From NCBI GenBank assembly GCA_017959525.1, contig JAGDAL010000067.1, positions 1-14,714 on the forward strand: 14,714 nucleotides of DNA. The letters are read 5' to 3'. Shown piece by piece: positions 14,360 through 14,714 of this stretch (position 1 is the stretch's first letter; every line of letters starts with the position of its first letter). This DNA comes from Lachnospiraceae bacterium. GTDB taxonomy: Bacteria > Bacillota > Clostridia > Lachnospirales > Lachnospiraceae. The position numbers were made by a program, and so were the translations under genes. The notes under the pieces were generated by a model. It saw nothing but the letters and a program-made list of their open reading frames with translations, was not told where the DNA came from and ran no database searches.

Positions 14360-14714
14360 CTACAATACGTCCGCAAAGTGCATACGCAGCTTACGGAAAA
14401 TCAAAATTCCCACACCGAAAATCAGCAGGGTAATAAACCAAAACCAAGCCATCAGCTCTCCATCTGCCCAAAACGGTGTTCCGCCAATCAAGGCTTCACG
14501 ATAACCGTTCACGATATAGAACATTGGGTTGGCGTTCAGAATCGCCTGCATTACAGGTGAGATGTTCTTCATGCCATAGAAGTTCCACATAATCGGGGTG
14601 CCCCAGATTAACAGCTGCAACAGGATGTTTACCACCTGCAATAAATCACGGAAAAATACCGCAACTGCACTGGTGGCATACACAATAACCATAGCCAACA
14701 CGAAGGTACAGATC
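14360..14714 (-). CDS. wzm: Polysaccharide ABC-2 permease, C-terminal part only (Wzm-like)
   Basis: Membrane half of the polysaccharide exporter; only the last 117 or so residues are inside the window, and the frame stays open through base 14714, so the start lies beyond it. The visible part has the ABC-2 family stretch AVFFRDLLQVVNILLQLLIW (residues encoded at about 14671-14612), then GTPIMWNFYGM, then NPMFYIVNGYREALI, a final hydrophobic helix WFWFITLLIFGVGILIF and a short basic tail ending in ADVL. These features match Wzm/RfbA/TagG-type permeases. It precedes the ATPase by 13 bases, the normal arrangement for the pair. The promoter of this whole block must lie outside the window. A GTG at 14701 is not a real start. 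Confidence 0.9.
   Translation of the reverse strand, partial: ICTFVLAMVIVYATSAVAVFFRDLLQVVNILLQLLIWGTPIMWNFYGMKNISPVMQAILNANPMFYIVNGYREALIGGTPFWADGELMAWFWFITLLIFGVGILIFRKLRMHFADVL

Noticed and set aside
14360..14701. Complete small membrane protein starting at GTG 14701
   Set aside because: The frame stays open to the window edge and the content is the C-terminal half of an ABC-2 permease, so this is a truncated view of a longer gene.

Overview
The window is a 14.7 kb stretch in which every supported gene lies on the minus strand, so transcription runs from high to low coordinates. It looks like a Gram-positive, mid-GC clostridial genome. A Lachnospiraceae-like host is my inference from protein style: an LCP wall ligase, an HtrA with a short cytoplasmic tail, AGGAGG-type ribosome sites and no outer-membrane genes. 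No rRNA, tRNA, CRISPR array, insertion sequence or plus-strand gene is visible.

Layout in transcription order. (1) 14714-6820 is a tight block: the end of an ABC-2 polysaccharide permease (Wzm-like, cut by the window edge), its ATPase with a C-terminal extension (Wzt-like), two GT2 glycosyltransferases, a WsaF-like GT4 rhamnosyltransferase, and an 858-residue methyltransferase plus kinase-like protein. Junctions are a few bases or overlaps. (2) After a 48-bp gap holding a TGGTATAAT sequence come a GtrA-type membrane protein, a eukaryote-type (UAP1-like) UDP-sugar pyrophosphorylase, a polyprenyl-phosphate sugar phosphotransferase and a third GT2 protein (6771-2307). (3) A 176-bp gap holds the best promoter of the window, driving a LytR-CpsA-Psr protein (2130-928), which ends at a clear intrinsic terminator. 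(4) An HtrA/DegP-type membrane-anchored serine protease starts only 26 bp beyond that terminator's T-run and leaves the window at base 1.

Together the genes describe nearly a whole pathway for a wall polysaccharide, probably rhamnose-rich: UDP-sugar supply, loading of the first sugar on undecaprenyl phosphate, cytoplasmic elongation, chain-end modification by methylation and/or phosphorylation, ABC export through an ATPase carrying a Wzt_C-like domain, and attachment to peptidoglycan by the LCP protein. The logic resembles the capped, ABC-exported O antigens of Gram-negatives (WbdD/Wzt in E. coli O9a) and the S-layer glycan cluster of Geobacillus stearothermophilus (WsaP, WsaE, WsaF, Wzm, Wzt).

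Most interesting points: the WbdD-like methyltransferase/kinase with beta-rich C-terminal modules instead of a long coiled coil; two GT2 proteins that look like reciprocal remnants of a tandem-GT2 ancestor, one having lost the front of its second domain and the other the front of its first; and a 10-bp perfect inverted repeat around the LCP promoter. Functions are assigned from motifs and remembered family features; no database search was run.
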